A stretch of DNA of 64,000 nt from an uncultured Oscillospiraceae bacterium. GTDB taxonomy: Bacteria; Bacillota; Clostridia; Oscillospirales; Oscillospiraceae. The translations under genes were made by a program, and so were the position numbers. Where the stretch lies: contig CAKTNW010000008.1 of the NCBI GenBank assembly GCA_934589145.1, forward strand, positions 1-64,000, given 5' to 3'. Of the stretch, positions 47,906 to 56,433 are shown piece by piece. Position 1 is the stretch's first letter; each line of letters begins with the position of its first letter. The notes beneath the pieces were generated by a model. That model did not search any database. It was not told the origin of the DNA and saw nothing but the letters and a program-made list of their open reading frames with translations.

Positions 47906-48667
47906 TCATCCTCCGATCCATTTGAATGTCAGTCCGCTGCCGCTGTCCATGCGCCACGAGCCGATGCCGATGCTGTCAAGCACCGTGATGTTGGTGATAT
48001 ACAGCCGGTTGTTGGATACATAGGCGATCTCCGTGCTGTCCTGCCAGAAGCTCAGTTTCTGGGCGGTGAACACCGCCCGGAAGTTGTTCTGATCCACCAC
48101 CTTTTTGCCGTCGGTCTCCGTGGTGGTCAGATTCTGGCCCACCGCCACGCCATAGACCGGGGCGGGCCCGTCATAGTACACGATGCCCGTGCGGATATAG
48201 CCCTCCGTGTCCAGCCGGTAGCTGGAAAAGGCGGCGTCCACCGCCGCCACATTGGCGGCCAGATCGCTGCAGAAGCTGTAATACTGCGTCAGCGCCGCCG
48301 GATTGGCCTCCAGATAGGCGCTCAGCCGCTGCACATAGGTGCCGAACTGGGAGGCGGCCACATATTCCTCCCCCAGCCGTACCTCAAGCTGCTCCATGCG
48401 CCGCGTCACCTGCTTGGCCGTCTTGATGATCATGGCCCGCAGATTCTGGAACTGCTCATTGTTCTCCGACACGGCGTCGGCGGCGGAGGCGCTGGCGGCG
48501 GCTCCGGCCCGCTTCCGCTGTCCGCCTCCGGCGGATGCGCCGCCGCCCTCCAGGGCGGCCAGGGCCATGTTGATCTGCTGGGCCATCTGGAAGAGATAGG
48601 AGTACTGCTGGGTCAACTGCTGCTGCACCGACCCGTTGGGATAGGGCGGCATGGGAAAATCGCTCAC
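47906..48667 (-). CDS. Virion structural protein, probable fibre or collar component
   Basis: The 253-residue protein has a helical N-terminal half (GSVQQQLTQQYSYLFQMAQQ) with an Ala/Gly-rich linker and a beta-rich C-terminal half ending in GLTFKWIGG, as seen in phage fibre adaptors. It overlaps the nozzle-like gene by four bases and lies 3 bp from the fibre gene, so it is part of the tail module. No named family is recognised. Confidence 0.6.
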   Translation of the reverse strand: MSDFPMPPYPNGSVQQQLTQQYSYLFQMAQQINMALAALEGGGASAGGGQRKRAGAAASASAADAVSENNEQFQNLRAMIIKTAKQVTRRMEQLEVRLGEEYVAASQFGTYVQRLSAYLEANPAALTQYYSFCSDLAANVAAVDAAFSSYRLDTEGYIRTGIVYYDGPAPVYGVAVGQNLTTTETDGKKVVDQNNFRAVFTAQKLSFWQDSTEIAYVSNNRLYITNITVLDSIGIGSWRMDSGSGLTFKWIGG

Positions 48668-50376
48668 GGCAGATCACTTCCTCTCTCATACACGGCGCTG
48701 ATGCTGTAAATGCGGCAGCCGCCGTGACCGGTGAGCCGCAGCCGGAGCTGGGGGCAGCGCACCGGCCGCACCGCCAGCAGTCCGGCCCGCAGGCGGCGTC
48801 CGTCTCCCTGCAGGCTCCCGGCATAGTGCCAGGTGCGCCCCTCGTCATAGCTGACGTGGGCCTTCACCCACGCGCCGCTGTCCGGCGAGAGCCGCAGCTC
48901 CAAGCGCTGCAAAAACTTCTGCTCCGGCGTGTCCAGCCCCAGCTCACCCGTCTCGGCGTACCAGTCGGGCGCCGCCTCGTCGCCGTCAGGCGCACCATGC
49001 AGCGCCGTGACGCCGCCCGCCGTCAGGCCGTACAGCACTCCGCCGGACACGGCGAACTGCTTCACCCGCAGCCCGTCCTGCCGGTGCCACAGCTGCCGCG
49101 CCGTGTCATAGACGAAGAGGTGATCCCCGCCACTTCGGCGGGCCGACAGCCAGTAGTGTCCCTCCGCCGCGCCGCCCACGGCGCTTTCATACCGCTCGTC
49201 GCCGAAGCAGGCGGATACCAGCCGGGGCATGCTGCCGTCAAAGGCGTACACGCCGCCGCTGCCGTGAAAATACAGCACCCCGTCCGCCACCGCCAGGGAG
49301 CGGCTGCTGCCCTGCTTCACGCCGGGGCACTGCAGCGACGTGATCTGGTGCGCGCCTGCGGCGCTGATGTACAGCCGCTCCATGCTGTGCTCCTTGAAGA
49401 ACAGCACCGTCCCCAGATAGGCCGCCGCGCCGGTGAACACGTCGTCGCTGCCCCGGTCGGCGGCGTAGCTGTCGGTGGACAGCCCTGCGAAGGCGTTCCA
49501 GTTGCGGAAGTCGCCCAGGGCGCTGCCGTACACGGCGTTGACGGTCTGTCCGTCCACGATGCCGTACTTGCAGCCCCACAGCCGGTTGCCGCACTCCACC
49601 ACGAAGTCCATGTCCGGCACATAGCGCCGCACCGTCACGGCGGTGGCCTGCTCCCCCTCAATGGCGGCCACGGCGCCGATGACGATGGCGTCGTCGGCGC
49701 ATTGCAGCAGCGTCCAGGTGCCGTCCGCCGCCGCCCCGGTGCAGCCGGAGACGGTCACGCCGTCCCCGGCGGAAAAGCCCAGGCCGATGCCCGCGGCGCT
49801 GATCTTCATGGCCGCGTCGTCCACCGCCTGCCACATGACGCCGTCATAGCGCATCAGCGCCGCGCCGCTGCCGGTGTCCAGCCACAGATCGCCGCTCTCG
49901 GCACCGGCCGGAGCCGCCGCCCCGGCGGTATAGTCCTCATACTCCGTGCCGTCGCTGCGGCACAGGGCAAAGGTGACGGCGCCGGTGGTCTGACGGGTGT
50001 TCTCCAGACTGCCCTTGTCGCTGAGATCCTGGGTGTTGACGTACTTCTTGTCGGGCCAGATCAACAGATACGCCCCCATGGATACCAACTGCTTTTCCCC
50101 ATCCGTCAGCGTCAGGTCGATGGCCGCCCCGTTGATGTACAGCGTGCCGCCGTCCACCCAGATCAGGCAGTCCTTGGCGCAAAGACCGTTGGGCTTGTCC
50201 AGCGCCATAACGGTCTTGCGCTTCTCCCGCACCGACAGCGTGGGATAGCCGTTCCCCGTCAGGTTCTCCATCCGGGCGAAAGCCCCCAGCGGCGTCCTGG
50301 GCCGCGCGTCATAGCCCAGAAATTTGCTGACCGTCACGCGCTGCTGCGCCGGGGCCTTGCATTGTGATAGAAACAT
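48664..50376 (-). CDS. Large beta-rich virion protein (podovirus nozzle-like)
   Basis: A 570-residue protein with repeated short beta strands (for example GGTLYINGAAIDL, GNRLWGCKYGIVDG, GVLYFHGSGGVYAFDG, GDHLFVYDTARQLWHR) that read like a beta-propeller. In short-tailed phages such a protein is the tail nozzle attached below the connector. The N-terminus KFLGYDARPRTPLGAFARMENL is typical of these proteins. Its place between connector and fibre genes supports the call. Confidence 0.6.
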   Translation of the reverse strand: MFLSQCKAPAQQRVTVSKFLGYDARPRTPLGAFARMENLTGNGYPTLSVREKRKTVMALDKPNGLCAKDCLIWVDGGTLYINGAAIDLTLTDGEKQLVSMGAYLLIWPDKKYVNTQDLSDKGSLENTRQTTGAVTFALCRSDGTEYEDYTAGAAAPAGAESGDLWLDTGSGAALMRYDGVMWQAVDDAAMKISAAGIGLGFSAGDGVTVSGCTGAAADGTWTLLQCADDAIVIGAVAAIEGEQATAVTVRRYVPDMDFVVECGNRLWGCKYGIVDGQTVNAVYGSALGDFRNWNAFAGLSTDSYAADRGSDDVFTGAAAYLGTVLFFKEHSMERLYISAAGAHQITSLQCPGVKQGSSRSLAVADGVLYFHGSGGVYAFDGSMPRLVSACFGDERYESAVGGAAEGHYWLSARRSGGDHLFVYDTARQLWHRQDGLRVKQFAVSGGVLYGLTAGGVTALHGAPDGDEAAPDWYAETGELGLDTPEQKFLQRLELRLSPDSGAWVKAHVSYDEGRTWHYAGSLQGDGRRLRAGLLAVRPVRCPQLRLRLTGHGGCRIYSISAVYERGSDLP

Positions 50377-50431
50377 GCCGTTCCTCCTTCCTTACACGGG
50401 GCGGGAGAGCATTCTCTCCCGCCCTGATTAT

Positions 50432-50482
50432 GAAAAAAGCTTCGCAGAATTCGCCGCCTGCCATGGCGGCGAATTTTTTGGA
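50432..50482. repeat. Hairpin repeat family R3, short copy
   Basis: AAAAAAGCTTCGCAGAATTC followed by the stem TTCGCCGCC/GGCGGCGAA, nearly the same as 39808. It lies inside the virion operon, between connector and nozzle-like genes. Confidence 0.55.
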
Positions 50483-50488
50483 TAAGGC

Positions 50489-50848
50489 TTAGCATAATTT
50501 CAGTGCCTTGACGCCCTGCACCGGCGCGGTGGTACGGCATACATAGTCCCGATAGGTCAGCAGGCCGTTGTTCCAGTTGGCCGCCGCGCTGTTGTACCGG
50601 GCCATCTCGCCGTTGCAGTAGTGGATCTGCGCCTCCACATAGTGGCGGTACAGCTCGTCATAGGGCGCCTCCACCGCCAGCGCTGCATCCTCCTCCAGCG
50701 CCGCCAGCGGCCCCGTCACCCGGCAGATCTCCCGCAGCACGAAGCCCTCCGCCTGCGCCAGCCACCGCAGCTTCTCCGCCCTGGTGTACTGATTGGGCAC
50801 CAGCGCGTCCACCTGCTCCAGCACCTGCTTTGCTGTGATGTTCGCCAT
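50489..50848 (-). CDS. Head-tail connector-like protein
   Basis: A 119-residue mostly helical protein (ITAKQVLEQVDALVPNQYT, KLRWLAQAEGFVLREI) with the size and helix layout of gp6/adaptor-type connectors that bind under the portal. It follows the capsid genes, where connectors normally lie. The call rests on position and length. No strong motif is seen. Confidence 0.6.
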   Translation of the reverse strand: MANITAKQVLEQVDALVPNQYTRAEKLRWLAQAEGFVLREICRVTGPLAALEEDAALAVEAPYDELYRHYVEAQIHYCNGEMARYNSAAANWNNGLLTYRDYVCRTTAPVQGVKALKLC

Positions 50849-50861
50849 GGCTGCCGCCTCC

Positions 50862-51083
50862 TCAGTCGGCCATTCTGTCCACATAGCGGCGGGCCTCCTC
50901 CGCCATCATGCGGCTGTTCACCAGTACCTCCGCCACATAGTCGGGCACCTCCACCTGTACGCCCTTCATGATCTTGAAGCTCCGGCCGTTGACGGAGACG
51001 ATGATGAAGTTTTCCTCCTGCTTGCGGCCTCTGGGGATGGTCACGCTGACCGTCTCCGCAGCCCTGTCCTGCTTCTTTGCCAT
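50862..51083 (-). CDS. Small virion-operon protein of unknown role
   Basis: The 73-residue protein has a basic N-terminus, strands (VSVTIPRGRKQEENFIIVSV, RSFKIMKGVQVEVPDYV) and a C-terminal helix with EEARRYVD. Small genes just after the capsid gene often encode decoration or head-completion proteins. The start at 51083 has GGAGG upstream. No family recognised. Confidence 0.6.
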   Translation of the reverse strand: MAKKQDRAAETVSVTIPRGRKQEENFIIVSVNGRSFKIMKGVQVEVPDYVAEVLVNSRMMAEEARRYVDRMAD

Positions 51084-51106
51084 ATCACGTTCCTCCTTTG
51101 TTGTTG

Positions 51107-51195
51107 TGTGGATACGGCGGGGTGTGGTCACCCCGCCCTACGCATATCTGCAAAGCCGATTTGTAGGGCGGCATGACTACATGCCGCCGCCGTAT
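51107..51195. repeat. Two palindromes between capsid and small virion gene
   Basis: Units near 51116-51142 (GGCGGGGTG / CACCCCGCCCTAC) and 51161-51188 (GTAGGGCGGCATG / CATGCCGCC). The second matches the unit at 58205 with loop ACTA. Confidence 0.65.
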
Positions 51196-51218
51196 AGGGG
51201 TTAAATTTTCATGCCAGC

Positions 51219-52454
51219 TCAGTTACCCTTATCCTCACCGGAATAGCTGCTGCCGCACTCCACGCGGACGATGTACTCGTCGTACAGGATGGCGGCGGCA
51301 TGGATGCCCTTCCAGCCCACGCTGGAGCGCTGATCCAGGGGATCGGCGGTGCCGGAGGAGCCGCGGGGCTTCACGATGACCTCGGTGCCCTCGCTGAGAT
51401 CCACGACGCCGTAGGCGCCCTTGCCCACGAACAGGCAGCCGTACACGGCCAGACCGTCCTTGCCGCCCTCGCCGGGATAGATGACGTCGTTGTCCGCCAG
51501 GGTGACGGCGCTGTCCAGCGTCAACTGGCTGGCGGTGTTGGCCGTGACCTTCGCGCGCTTGCCGCCGCACAGCACATAGCGGCCCACCAGCGCTCCGGCG
51601 GCCACGGTGCCGCCGTCAAAGCTGACGGTGGCGGAGCCGTTGGCGGCGGCGCTGGCGGTCAGGGTGCGGCTGTTGCTGGCCAGATCGTCGCCGCGGAAGA
51701 TCTTGGCCTCGGTGGTCTCCACGAAGCGCACGCCGTGCAGCTCGCCGATCTCGCCGGAGAACAGCTCCGTGGCGGCGGCGTACTGGTGGGCGGCCACCCA
51801 GTCGGGGTCATTGCGCAGGTCGAAGGCCACGCTGGGATGGATGATGCAGACGTACTTGCCGTCAAAGGTGGGGGCGTTCATCTTCTTCAGCTCGGTGGCG
51901 GCGCGGGCCACCAGCTCTGCGGTCATGACGCAGGTCTTGTCCAGCCCGTAGCGGTGCAGGTTCTCCGCCTTCTTGCCGTCGGTGTCCTTGCCGGGGGCGT
52001 AGATGACGTGGGTGCCCTGCTGGATCTCATTGCGGGTCACGGTGTCCAGGGTCAGACCCATGTTGGCGCCGTGGCGGTCGGTGATCTCCAGCACCACGTC
52101 GTCGATGGCGGTCAGATCCAGCATGTCGGACACGGTGGTGTAGTCGCCGTACTGGCTCAGCTCCTTGGTGATGTAGCTGACGGTGATGCCGCTGCCGTCG
52201 GGGGTCACGCCCTCGGTCAGGGGCGTCAGCGCCTTGTCGAAGGAGCCGAACTTGCACCACTCCACGGTCTTGCCGCCGCCCACAGGCAGGGGCTTGGTGG
52301 CGGCGAACTGGTTGTGCACCAGCGCGGGCTTGGCGTTCTCCAGCAGCTCCATGCCGTAATAGGTTTTCATCTCGGCGCTGAGGCTCTGGGTGCCGGTGGT
52401 CTGTACATTGCTGTCTGCAAAGCGCTGCAGATCAAAGGTATGTGCAAATGCCAT
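51219..52454 (-). CDS. N4-gp56 family major capsid protein
   Basis: The 411-residue protein matches the N4-gp56 capsid family: Gln/Thr-rich start, then TYYGMELLENAKPALVHNQF, PLPVGGGKTVEWCKF, PLTEGVTPDG, LSQYGDYTTVSDMLDL, and the later CIIHPSVAFDLRND and GEIGELHGVRFVET. These have the HK97 fold and form the shell. An Ig-like insertion rich in Ala, Gly and Ser is near 270-330. GGAG precedes the ATG. The reading frame is intact. Confidence 0.92.
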   Translation of the reverse strand: MAFAHTFDLQRFADSNVQTTGTQSLSAEMKTYYGMELLENAKPALVHNQFAATKPLPVGGGKTVEWCKFGSFDKALTPLTEGVTPDGSGITVSYITKELSQYGDYTTVSDMLDLTAIDDVVLEITDRHGANMGLTLDTVTRNEIQQGTHVIYAPGKDTDGKKAENLHRYGLDKTCVMTAELVARAATELKKMNAPTFDGKYVCIIHPSVAFDLRNDPDWVAAHQYAAATELFSGEIGELHGVRFVETTEAKIFRGDDLASNSRTLTASAAANGSATVSFDGGTVAAGALVGRYVLCGGKRAKVTANTASQLTLDSAVTLADNDVIYPGEGGKDGLAVYGCLFVGKGAYGVVDLSEGTEVIVKPRGSSGTADPLDQRSSVGWKGIHAAAILYDEYIVRVECGSSYSGEDKGN

Positions 52455-52625
52455 AGTGATTTCTCCTTTATAAAATTAGTGTCGGATGTTCCATGCTCCC
52501 CGGCGTCGGGAGCGCGCTGCGCCCGAAGAAACTGCTGTCTGCGGTAGCCCGCGACCCCGCCCGGACACCCCGGGCATCTATATCAAATCCCCACCCGATG
52601 CTGCACCGGTGTCTTATTTCCGCTC

Positions 52626-52750
52626 GTAGGGCGGGGCCCGTGTGCCCCGCCATCCACCATTGCACCGGGTGTGACAAATCTCCCGTAGGGGCGGACGACG
52701 AGCGCTGTGGAGCGCAGCGGAACGAGTGCCCTTGGGGTATCCGCCCCTTG
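52626..52750. repeat. Palindromes upstream of the capsid gene
   Basis: GTAGGGCGGGGCCCG / GTGCCCCGCC near 52627-52654 and a longer GTAGGGGCGGA...TCCGCCCC pair at 52686-52746 lie between the capsid gene and element B. Confidence 0.5.
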
Positions 52751-52752
52751 CA

Positions 52753-53419
52753 GGGGGCATTTCGCCCTCCAGGGCGACCTACTTTTGCCAATAGCGGCAA
52801 AAGTAGGCAAAAGCGCCAGAAGGAACCTCCGGTTCCTTCACTTCCGGGCACGCTATGGTTTGTACGAAATGGTAAGTGCCTGCCACGCGTTCGCGGGACA
52901 TGGCCGTTATCGTTACGGATGACGCATTGACTTTCTTCCTGCGCCGCTGCCGCTGATGCGCATCAACGGTGGGGAAGAAATCGTTGTACGGCGGGCCGAT
53001 GAGGGCATCGGCCCCTACGGAATGTCGTCGTACCGCTTCGTAGGGCGGGGTGACCACACCCCGCCGCCCACCGCTGCACCGGCTCCCTGTTCCCGCCCGT
53101 AGGGGCGGATGACCCTGTCCGCCCACACAATAGGCGCACAATGTCCTTCTCCGTACCGCATCAGCGGCAGCGGCGCAGGAGCAGAGACGATTCGATCATA
53201 ATGCGATAACGGAGATCCTGCGTGAACGTGTGGTACATGGTCACAAAATTCAAAAACGGTATAGCGCGCAAGGAAGTGAAGAAACCATGGGTTTCTTCTG
53301 GCTCTTTTGGTTACTTTTCCAGCTGTTGGGAAAAGTAACCCGCCGGAGGCCGTCTCCGCCGCCGGAGGCCGTCTCCGCCGCCGGAGGCCGTTTCCGCCCC
53401 GGAGGGCGAAACACCCCCC
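52753..53419. repeat. Long inverted-repeat element B (about 670 bp) inside the virion operon
   Basis: Left arm GGGGGCATTTCGCCC...GGGCGACCTACTTTTGCC is mirrored at the right by GGTTACTTTTCC...GGAGGGCGAAACACCCCC. The inner arms carry CTGCGCCGCTGCCGCTGATG (52949-52968) and its inverted copy near 53159. Its centre holds three GTAGGGCGG palindromes. It shares arms with element A. It ends at the base before the stop codon of the scaffold gene. No credible ORF is present. Confidence 0.65.
53342..53398 (+). repeat. Three tandem 19-bp units
   Basis: GCCGGAGGCCGTCTCCGCC is repeated three times head to tail, the third with one base change. It widens the right arm of element B. Confidence 0.85.
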
Positions 53420-53977
53420 TCAAAACCGGATCTTCTCCCCTCGCTGCACCCGTCTCCGGATCTCCGCCAGCTCACCGGGGGTCAGCGCCTTGAGATCGGC
53501 GCGGGTCACGGCGCTGCTGCTGCGGCCGCCGTTCTCCGCCACGCGCCGTCCGCCGCTGGCCACGGCACGGCTGCACTGCTCCGCCGCCCGCTTCGCGCCG
53601 TAACGCATGGCCTGGGCCAGGATCTCCCGGCTGTGTACCACCTCATAGGCGGTGCGGCCATCCACCCCCGCCGCGATCAAACGGCCAAAGGCCGGGTCAC
53701 GCATCTCCCTCTGCCAGTCAAAGCCGTCATATACCCGGCGGATGTCCTCTGCCTCGCGGGCCAGGCGCGCCACGCAGTCGTTTTCAAACCCCTGCCGCTC
53801 CTGGGCCTGACGGCGCAGTGCCTCGTTCTCCTGCCGCAGCGTCCGCAGCCGGCCGTCCAGGATCTTCTGCACCCGCTGCTGAAAGGGCTGCTTGCACCGG
53901 CCACGGATCAGCGCCTCGAATTCCGCGGCGCAGTCCGTCTCCGGCATGACCTGCTCCATTACCTGTTCCTCATCCAT
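53420..53977 (-). CDS. Capsid scaffolding-like protein
   Basis: A 185-residue, strongly charged, helical protein with a coiled coil (about 38-75; QRVQKILDGRLRTLRQENEA) and an Arg/Lys-rich C-terminus that could bind capsid subunits. It lies between the protease and capsid genes, where scaffold genes stand in tailed phages. It overlaps the protease gene by 8 bases. The role is inferred. Confidence 0.65.
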   Translation of the reverse strand: MDEEQVMEQVMPETDCAAEFEALIRGRCKQPFQQRVQKILDGRLRTLRQENEALRRQAQERQGFENDCVARLAREAEDIRRVYDGFDWQREMRDPAFGRLIAAGVDGRTAYEVVHSREILAQAMRYGAKRAAEQCSRAVASGGRRVAENGGRSSSAVTRADLKALTPGELAEIRRRVQRGEKIRF

Positions 53978-54272
53978 GGCGTTCCCTCCCTGTCCGAAGG
54001 TCTCTCACCTTCACATAGTCTCCATAGTGCCGCGCCAGCCGGAGAAAGCCCTCTCCGGCCACCGCCGGCAGCTCGCTGTCCTCCGCCGCGATGATGGAGC
54101 AGAACCCGTCGCCGAAATAGCTCAGTACCAGCTTGTCCTGCCGCTCCAGCGCGTCGGCGGTGGCCTCCATCAGGATGCTGACGGCGGCGCAGAGGATGTC
54201 CTGCCCCTTGGGGGCGTAGCCGCTGTGGCCTCTGGCCCACATGGCGTTGTCCTTCAGCGTGATCTGGATCAT
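53970..54272 (-). CDS. Prp-like cysteine protease in the capsid operon
   Basis: The 100-residue protein matches Prp (YsxB), the protease that trims the N-terminal extension of ribosomal protein L27 in Firmicutes: GHSGYAPKGQDILCAAVS holds catalytic His16 and Cys28. Host Prp genes lie between rplU and rpmA. This one lies between portal and scaffold genes and overlaps both, so it most likely acts as a prohead protease on scaffold or capsid N-termini. That role is inferred from position. Confidence 0.8.
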   Translation of the reverse strand: MIQITLKDNAMWARGHSGYAPKGQDILCAAVSILMEATADALERQDKLVLSYFGDGFCSIIAAEDSELPAVAGEGFLRLARHYGDYVKVRDLRTGRERHG

Positions 54273-55093
54273 CGGGGCCGCACCACCTCTCGTGACTGCT
54301 GGCGGCTGCGCTCCATGGCGCCCCGAGCCGCCGCATCGCGGGATGTGCCGGGCGCGGCGCTGCCGCCGTCTGCCTGCTCCGCCGCCAGGCGCTCCGCCAG
54401 ATGGGTGCCCTTGGCCTCGTCCACCACCTGGGCCAGCTGCAAAAGCTGCTGCCGCAGCGCGGCCATCTCCGCCGCCTGGGTCCTGCCGCCGGAGATGATC
54501 CGCGCCAGCTGATCCTTGTTCTTGAAGTCCATCAGCTCCAGACACCGCAGCGCCTGATCCGCCAGATCCTCCCGGAAGAAGCCCATCTGAAACAGCTGCA
54601 GCGCCAGTTGATTGGCCTCCGCCGTGCGATAGGGGCTCTCCCGTTCCGCGCCGATCTCCAGGTCGAACTCCGGCACCCGATAGGACACGTTCACCCCGTC
54701 GTCCATCACGCGGGGCTGCAATCCGCTGCGGTCATAGCTGACGAACTCCTCCGTGCCCATGGCGCCCAGCAGCCGGAACTGCCGGGGCATCTCATAGAAC
54801 TGGCGGATCAGCTCGATGCACAGCGTCACCACATCGGCAAAGGCCTCGTAGCCGTCGTCGATCATGTTGCGGCTCAGCTTGCCGCTGCTCTCCTGCAGCG
54901 CGGCGATGGCGGTACCCGCCGTCACGCCTGCGGCGGTGCCGCCGTTGGCCACGTCCCGGTTGCCTGCCGTCTCCTTCATCTCGGCGATCTTGTTGTTCAG
55001 GATCGCCACATACACGCTGTCCAGGCTGCCCGCCCGGATAGGCGCGATGGAGTCCGCCCCCAGATTGCCGTTGGTGTGGACAAAGGGCCGCGT
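54269..55093 (-). pseudogene. Portal protein, C-terminal part after an in-frame TAG
   Basis: Directly after the TAG at 55094-55096 the same frame continues for 274 codons without another stop (TRPFVHTNGNLGADSIAPIR, VAILNNKIAEMKETAG, then clip and crown-like helices) to a TGA that overlaps the Prp-like start as ATGA. No ribosome site precedes an internal start. GTG at 55015 could begin a shorter product. It is the second half of one portal gene of 643 codons. Confidence 0.75.
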
Positions 55094-56197
55094 CTAGTCG
55101 GCGTATTCGTTTTCGTTCACCGCCCCGTCGGAGCGGATGAAGAACCGGGGCGTGGCGTTGGCCAGCGTGTTCTTCAGGATGGCCTGATTCATCAGGTCGA
55201 TCTGCTTCTGGGGGCTCTTGCACAGGTCGATGTACCCGTACCCGCAGGGGGTGCCCTCCTCGGGGAACAGCACGTCGAACACAAAGGGGTACTTCCCGTG
55301 GTCGTACCAGCCCCGCTGCGCCATACTGGGGCCGCAGGGCGCCTGCCCCATCATGGGACGGCCCTCCTTGTCGGTGCCCAGAAACCGGGTCTCGGTGGGC
55401 TGCACCGTGTCGTTCTCCGTGGCGTACAGCACCGTTTCCCCCACATACTTGCAGTACTGCAATACCCTCCGGCCCTCCACTGCCGTGTGATAGTACCAGT
55501 CCACCACCAGCGACTTCCCGGTGGTGTCCACCGTGTCGTCATAGAGATAGCGGCTCAGGGTGAAGCCGCCCCGTCCCAGCTTCCCCTCCAACTGGGGATA
55601 GTCCGCCAGCAGCCGCTCGTTGTCCACCAGCTCCGTGGAGAAGAAGTGGGCGCTGTCCTGGATGTCCGTTACCCCCGGCTCCCAGAACAGGTTCAGCAGA
55701 TCCATCCGCTTCACGCTGATGTCCCCCAGTCCGCCCAGCTTCGTGCCGTCCCAGAACACGCCGTACACGGCGCAGCCGGACTTCAGCTTGTACCACCACG
55801 CGGAGGAATACGTCCGCTTGAACTGATTCTTCTTCAGCACCACCGGCAGGATGCGGCTCAGCCGCTGCGCCTCCAGCCTGTCGTCCGGCTCACGGGGCAG
55901 CACGGTGGGGGCGGGATAGCAGTCCATGGCGTCGGCGTGCTTGGAGAGGATGCAGTTCACCAGCCACCCGCTGGCGGGCTGGGGATCGCCGCTGTTGCCG
56001 CCCTGGCCCTCCTTCTCCATCTGCTCCCAGTGCCGCAGCTTCCAGAACTGCTCGTTGTCGATGATCCGCTGCTCCAGACGGGCCTTACCCTCCTTGTACT
56101 TTTTCAGGATGCCGTTGGCCCGCCGCAGCTCCTCGGGGCCGATCCTGGGCCGCGCCAGAATGTCGGCGGCGGACTGTGCCGTGTCGTTGTGTTCCAT
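55094..56197 (-). CDS. Portal protein, N-terminal part ending at TAG
   Basis: The 367 residues before the stop include portal-type stem and wing features (RRANGILKKYKEGKARLEQR, WWYKLKSGCAVYGVFWDG, SVKRMDLLNLFWEPGVTDI, PFVFDVLFPEEGTPCGYGYI, KSPQKQIDLMNQAILKN). The portal is the 12-fold ring at the head vertex through which DNA passes. AAGGAGG lies before the ATG at 56197. The break is one base from CAG. It is the first gene of the virion operon, and no terminase gene stands before it. Confidence 0.8.
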   Translation of the reverse strand: MEHNDTAQSAADILARPRIGPEELRRANGILKKYKEGKARLEQRIIDNEQFWKLRHWEQMEKEGQGGNSGDPQPASGWLVNCILSKHADAMDCYPAPTVLPREPDDRLEAQRLSRILPVVLKKNQFKRTYSSAWWYKLKSGCAVYGVFWDGTKLGGLGDISVKRMDLLNLFWEPGVTDIQDSAHFFSTELVDNERLLADYPQLEGKLGRGGFTLSRYLYDDTVDTTGKSLVVDWYYHTAVEGRRVLQYCKYVGETVLYATENDTVQPTETRFLGTDKEGRPMMGQAPCGPSMAQRGWYDHGKYPFVFDVLFPEEGTPCGYGYIDLCKSPQKQIDLMNQAILKNTLANATPRFFIRSDGAVNENEYAD

Positions 56198-56368
56198 AAG
56201 TACCTCCTTGTGATGTAGGATGGATGTGAAGAACGCCTCCACACCCCTGCCCCTGCCCCATGGCCGCCGTTGCTGCCCAAGGGGCAACACCCGGTAAAAA
56301 AGTGGTAAATTTTTTGTAACATCCCCGGAAACGGCGGAAAATGGCACCGCCCCAGCCCCTTCCCGGCC

Positions 56369-56397
56369 TTGACGGCCAGGGTGCGGCGATGTATAAT
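56369..56397 (+). promoter_or_regulatory. Promoter of the methyltransferase gene
   Basis: TTGACG (56369-56374), 17-bp spacer, TATAAT (56392-56397), 36 bp before the start codon. Confidence 0.75.
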
Positions 56398-56433
56398 AAA
56401 CTGATTTATTATCTGTATGGAGGACTTGGGGAT

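Larger units (their letters stand above)
45169..56197 (-). mobile_element. Terminase-less virion structural operon (podovirus-like remnant or domesticated capsid island)
   Basis: Ten co-directional genes encode portal, Prp-like protease, scaffold-like protein, N4-gp56-type capsid, a small protein, a connector, a nozzle-like protein, two fibre-like proteins and a peptidoglycan-binding protein. Several overlap by 4-8 bases. No terminase, integrase, replication, regulator or lysis gene is present, and ordinary host genes flank both ends. Base composition matches the host. One amber codon lies in the portal gene, and element B lies between scaffold and capsid genes. Confidence 0.75.

Noticed and set aside
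52493..52930. ORFs in the gap between capsid and scaffold genes
   Set aside because: They follow the palindromes and element B. Similar peptides arise from element A because the DNA is repeated, not because of protein conservation.
53342..53398. Possible CRISPR-like array
   Set aside because: Three 19-bp units stand directly next to each other with no spacers and no cas genes. It is a simple tandem repeat.
55094..55096. General reassignment of TAG in the virion genes
   Set aside because: A single TAG is seen and the other virion frames have none, so one mutation is simpler. It is kept only as a question.
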